A stretch of DNA of 17,031 nucleotides from SZUA-521 sp041738285 (GTDB lineage Bacteria > Pseudomonadota > Gammaproteobacteria > Pseudomonadales > Azotimanducaceae): positions 1-17,031 of the forward strand of contig JBGSQB010000240.1 of assembly GCA_041738285.1 (NCBI GenBank). Direction: 5' to 3'. The notes below the pieces were generated by a model that saw only the letters and a program-made list of their open reading frames with translations, was not told the DNA's origin and made no database searches. The translations under genes and the position numbers were made by a program. Shown in pieces: positions 14,708-17,031 of this stretch. Numbering within the stretch: the first letter of the stretch is position 1; each line of letters begins with the position of its first letter.

Positions 14708-15372
14708 AGCTCATCGAGATGGGCTGCGTCCTGACGCTTGCATTGGTCGCGCTGAGTCCGCCGACCTACGCCGACACGCAATGGATCTCCGACGTATTCA
14801 CCGTACCGCTGCGCAGCGGCCCATCCAACGCCCACCGCATCCTGCATCGCGGACTGCCGAGCGGCACGCCGCTGGAAGTGCTGAGCATCGATGACGCCAG
14901 CGGTTTCGCCCAGGTTCGCACCGTCAATGGCACCGAGGGCTGGATCACCGCGCAGTACCTCGTCAAAGAACCGATTGCACGCGAGCAACTCGAGGCTGCA
15001 AAGCGACGGTTGGCCAGCCTGGAACGAGAACTCGCCGATCGTGCCAAGCGCGTATCTGAACTTGCCTCGAGCGGCAGCGACGTCGCCGCACTCAACGAAG
15101 AGCTCAATGCCCAGGTCCAGCGACTGGACGCCGAACTGTCGGAACTCAAGCGTGTGTCCGCAGACGCGATCGCAACGCGTGCCCGCAATGAAGAATTGAA
15201 ACGACTCAACGATCGACTGCAGGGTGAAGTCAACGAACTGATCGACGACACACATGCCTTGCGCAGTGATGTCCAGCAACGAGGTATGTGGATTGGTGCG
15301 GCGCTCGTGCTCGCGGGGCTCATTGGCGGTGCCTTGATCAAGGCTCGGCCACGGCGCAGCGGCTGGTCGTGA
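14704..15372 (+). CDS. YgiM-like SH3-domain protein with coiled coil and C-terminal membrane anchor
   Basis: 222 residues. A signal peptide spans about 1-23 (hydrophobic core CVLTLALVALSPP, cleavage after TYA). A bacterial SH3 domain follows at about 28-88, starting WISDVFTVPLRSGPSNAHRIL and ending GTEGWITAQYLVKEP. A long coiled coil with heptad-like Leu and Glu/Arg occupies about 92-190, then one membrane helix (about 194-213) and a short basic tail. This domain order is that of E. coli YgiM (206 residues) and the TIGR04211 SH3 family. It is presumably exported with the SH3 domain in the periplasm and anchored by the C-terminal helix; its ligand is unknown, peptidoglycan being an obvious guess. 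GTG start; GTGA overlaps at both ends couple it to yciB and pdxJ. Confidence 0.88.
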   Translation: MKLIEMGCVLTLALVALSPPTYADTQWISDVFTVPLRSGPSNAHRILHRGLPSGTPLEVLSIDDASGFAQVRTVNGTEGWITAQYLVKEPIAREQLEAAKRRLASLERELADRAKRVSELASSGSDVAALNEELNAQVQRLDAELSELKRVSADAIATRARNEELKRLNDRLQGEVNELIDDTHALRSDVQQRGMWIGAALVLAGLIGGALIKARPRRSGWS

Positions 15373-16145
15373 TCGCACTGTCGGTCAATCTGAACAAGGT
15401 CGCTTGGCTGCGCAACGCACGCGGCGGCGGCCGTCCAAGCGTGGTCGCCGCGGCCCGCACGGTAATCGAGGCCGGTGCGTACGGCATTACCGTGCATCCT
15501 CGCCCGGATCAGCGTCACATCACACCGAGCGACGTCGACAACATTGCCACGCTGCTCGCCGACGACTTCCCCGGCACGGAATACAACATCGAAGGAAATC
15601 CCTACGCGGACGCCCGCCCCAACGGCTATCCCGGCTTTTCGACACTCGTGGCCCAGGCACGGCCGCATCAGTGCACGCTGGTGCCCGACGACGACGGGCA
15701 GCTCACCTCGGATCACGGCTGGGATCTGACGGGCGACACGGGCGCGCTGCGAGAAGCCATCAGCCGCTACCAGGCCGGCGGCGCGCGGGTGAGCCTGTTC
15801 ATGGGCACCGATCTCGATCAGATCGATCGTGCGGCTGGGATCGGTGCCGACCGGATCGAGCTGTACACGGGACCGTTTGCTGCTGCGGTGTCCACACACG
15901 GTGCTGACAGCACAGCGGCGCAGACCAGCCTTGCAGCCTTCGCCCGCGCTGCAAAACATGCGGCCGGCATCGGCCTTGGCGTCAATGCCGGCCACGATCT
16001 CGATCTCGACAACCTGCCACTGTTCGCGCGTATCGACGGGATCCTGGAAGTGTCGATCGGTCACGCACTGATCGCCGATGCGCTGGACCTCGGACTCGAC
16101 GCTGCGGTGCGCGCGTATCTTGCCGCACTCGCGCGAAATCCATGA
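15369..16145 (+). CDS. pdxJ: Pyridoxine 5'-phosphate synthase (variant PdxJ)
   Basis: 258 residues from GTG 15369, a TIM-barrel enzyme that condenses 1-deoxyxylulose 5-phosphate with 3-amino-2-oxopropyl phosphate to pyridoxine 5'-phosphate. Motifs are NARGG (16-20), ITVHPRPDQRHIT (H43, R45, R49, H50), YNIEGNP (E75), TLVPDDDGQLTSDHGWD, DRIELYTGPFA, GLGVNAGHDL (H209) and VSIGHALI. The first strand reads SVNLNKVAWLRNARGG where E. coli PdxJ has GVNIDHIATLRNARG, so the D-H pair is N-K; this matches a Xanthomonas/Bacteroidetes-like PdxJ type as I remember it. The frame is open back to 15288, inside the SH3 gene, but family alignment and the GTGA overlap fix the start. The usual neighbours recO and acpS are absent. 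Confidence 0.93.
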   Translation: MIALSVNLNKVAWLRNARGGGRPSVVAAARTVIEAGAYGITVHPRPDQRHITPSDVDNIATLLADDFPGTEYNIEGNPYADARPNGYPGFSTLVAQARPHQCTLVPDDDGQLTSDHGWDLTGDTGALREAISRYQAGGARVSLFMGTDLDQIDRAAGIGADRIELYTGPFAAAVSTHGADSTAAQTSLAAFARAAKHAAGIGLGVNAGHDLDLDNLPLFARIDGILEVSIGHALIADALDLGLDAAVRAYLAALARNP

Positions 16146-16164
16146 ATCAGCCACAAGGATAATC

Positions 16165-16734
16165 ATGCAGATCCGCTTCGCACTTCTCACACTCGTGCTG
16201 CTGGCGGGCGCCCAGAGCCTCGCTCAGGATCGCGTCCAGATCGACACCAGCTCCGGTTCGATCGTGGTGCAGCTCTTTCCGCAACAGGCACCCGCAACCG
16301 TCGCGAATTTCATCAAACACGTACAGGCCAAGTACTACGACGGCCTGATCTTCCACCGCGTCATCCCCAATTTCATGATCCAGGGCGGCGGCTACGATGC
16401 GCAGATGAAACCACGCGAACCCCTCGGCACGGTCGTGAATGAATCGAACAACGGGCTGCGTAACGAACGTGGCACGCTCGCCATGGCGAGGATGTCGGAT
16501 CCTGATTCAGCTGACTCCCAGTTCTTCATCAACGTACGCACCAACCCGCATCTGGATGCCGCGCCTGGCCGACCCGGCTACGCGGTGTTTGGTCGCGTCA
16601 TCAAAGGGATGGATGTCGCCGAGATGATCGAGCTGTCGGACACCGGCATAGCGCAAGGCATGGCGGGCGTGCCGATCACGCCCATTGTCATTCTGCAAAT
16701 CACGCTGCTCGACGACGCTGCCGAATCAGGTTGA
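16165..16734 (+). CDS. ppiA: Secreted peptidyl-prolyl cis-trans isomerase (cyclophilin type)
   Basis: 189 residues. The N terminus MQIRFALLTLVLLAGAQSLAQD is a Sec signal peptide, probably cut near residue 20 or 21, so the product should be periplasmic. The cyclophilin fold follows: FHRVIPNFMIQGGG (63-76, with catalytic R65), ERGTLAMAR (101-109), DSQFFINV (117-124) and PGYAVFGRVIKGMDV, where Phe142 replaces the tryptophan of cyclosporin-sensitive cyclophilins, as in most bacterial forms. The enzyme speeds proline isomerisation in folding exported proteins. ATG 16165 has AGGA 6 nt upstream and follows pdxJ by 19 nt; the frame is open upstream but that part is non-homologous. PpiA is chosen over cytoplasmic PpiB because of the signal peptide. 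Confidence 0.92.
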   Translation: MQIRFALLTLVLLAGAQSLAQDRVQIDTSSGSIVVQLFPQQAPATVANFIKHVQAKYYDGLIFHRVIPNFMIQGGGYDAQMKPREPLGTVVNESNNGLRNERGTLAMARMSDPDSADSQFFINVRTNPHLDAAPGRPGYAVFGRVIKGMDVAEMIELSDTGIAQGMAGVPITPIVILQITLLDDAAESG

Positions 16735-16755
16735 GGGCCGCATTGGACGCGCGTT

Positions 16756-16785
16756 TAGACACCCTGCGTCATGCATGGGTATGAT
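16756..16785 (+). promoter_or_regulatory. Sigma-70 promoter for the gene at 16822
   Basis: TAGACA (16756-16761, 5 of 6 to TTGACA), an 18-nt spacer and TATGAT (16780-16785, 5 of 6 to TATAAT). The transcript would begin near 16792, in or just before a run of seven T (16793-16799), leaving a leader of about 30 nt. This is the best two-box promoter in the window. No convincing terminator hairpin separates it from the cyclophilin gene. Confidence 0.5.
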
Positions 16786-16821
16786 TGCCCGCTTTTTTTC
16801 ATCCGTTCACAGAGACCATTC

Positions 16822-17031
16822 ATGAAGACAACACTCGTTGCCGCGGCCGTCGCCATTCTGCTTGCCGCGGTCGTCACCGAAGTCCACTTCCGCCTGTTCC
16901 TCGATGCCTATTTCGCGCTGTGGGCGTTGACTGCCGTGGCAATTTTCCTCGGCGCATTCATCACATTGCGCGCGAGCGCGTCGATAGCGGGCGCCAGCGC
17001 AACCCCCGTTCGCGCCGAGCGCCAGCGCGCG
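16822..17031 (+). CDS. Small membrane protein, N-terminal part (cut by window edge)
   Basis: The frame starts MKTTLVAAAVAILLAAVVTEV and remains open for 70 codons to the window end. It shows two hydrophobic helices (about 4-19 and 31-53) joined by a short loop HFRLFLDAYF, then a flexible Ala/Ser/Arg-rich linker (SASIAGASATPVRAERQRA). A weak AGAGA lies 7 nt before the ATG. I cannot identify it. The layout, two membrane helices then a low-complexity linker, is like that of membrane-tethered cold-shock-domain proteins in some gammaproteobacteria, where the nucleic-acid-binding domain would follow; that is a guess because the rest is outside the window. Confidence 0.6.
   Translation, partial: MKTTLVAAAVAILLAAVVTEVHFRLFLDAYFALWALTAVAIFLGAFITLRASASIAGASATPVRAERQRA

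Noticed and set aside
14766..16190. 474-codon open frame on the minus strand
   Set aside because: It is antisense to the SH3 gene and pdxJ, both of which have clear family motifs. The predicted protein is rich in Arg, Ser and Cys with no recognisable domain; it is a high-GC shadow frame.
16771..16800. Hairpin plus seven-T run as a terminator after the cyclophilin gene
   Set aside because: The only pairing before the T run is a weak GGG/CCC stem with an 8-nt loop; the segment is better explained as the -10 region and transcript start of the next gene.

Overview
The window is a GC-rich stretch of a gammaproteobacterial chromosome, tightly packed with core genes. Gene content and order resemble Pseudomonas and Xanthomonas relatives outside the Enterobacterales: the gyrA-serC-pheA-hisC-tyrA run, an SAH/MTA deaminase-ubiG-yciK run, trpS-scpA-scpB-rluB, and a yciO/yciB divergent pair. 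PdxJ is of a Xanthomonas/Bacteroidetes-like sequence type. A Xanthomonadales/Nevskiales/Steroidobacterales-like lineage is my inference; no rRNA or other decisive marker is present.

Layout. (1) 1-6173, minus strand: gyrA, serC, pheA, hisC and the start of tyrA. This is the known mixed-function supraoperon joining DNA gyrase to serine/PLP, phenylalanine, histidine/aromatic aminotransferase and tyrosine synthesis. Junctions are 37 nt, a 4-nt overlap, 3 nt and 0 nt. (2) 6174-6272: a short divergent intergenic region. (3) 6273-9126, plus strand: a TRZ/ATZ-family SAH/MTA deaminase, ubiG (ubiquinone O-methyltransferase) and yciK (short-chain dehydrogenase), ending in a hairpin/T-run terminator. Pairing an SAM-dependent methyltransferase with an enzyme that disposes of SAM by-products makes metabolic sense. 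(4) 9127-9710: the only accessory-looking stretch, with a Pseudomonas-type REP/BIME palindromic element directly in front of an orphan reading frame that runs into the rluB 3' end. (5) 9711-13384, minus strand: trpS, scpA, scpB and rluB, coupled by overlaps and led by a perfect TATAAT box. The TrpRS carries a four-cysteine [4Fe-4S] motif. (6) 13440-14051, minus strand: yciO, divergent from (7) 14141-16734, plus strand: yciB, a YgiM-like SH3 protein, pdxJ and a secreted cyclophilin, joined by GTGA overlaps or a short gap. (8) 16822 to the window end: a membrane protein truncated by the window edge, with its own good sigma-70 promoter.

Many starts are GTG or TTG, and overlapping stop/start junctions are common, so translational coupling looks like a general habit here. 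I see no tRNA, rRNA, CRISPR, insertion sequence, phage or defence genes. No clearly new multi-gene system is present. The points most worth checking are the REP element with its orphan ORF, Val at GyrA position 83, the Fe-S TrpRS, the variant PdxJ active-site motif, and the palindrome over the yciB -10 box.
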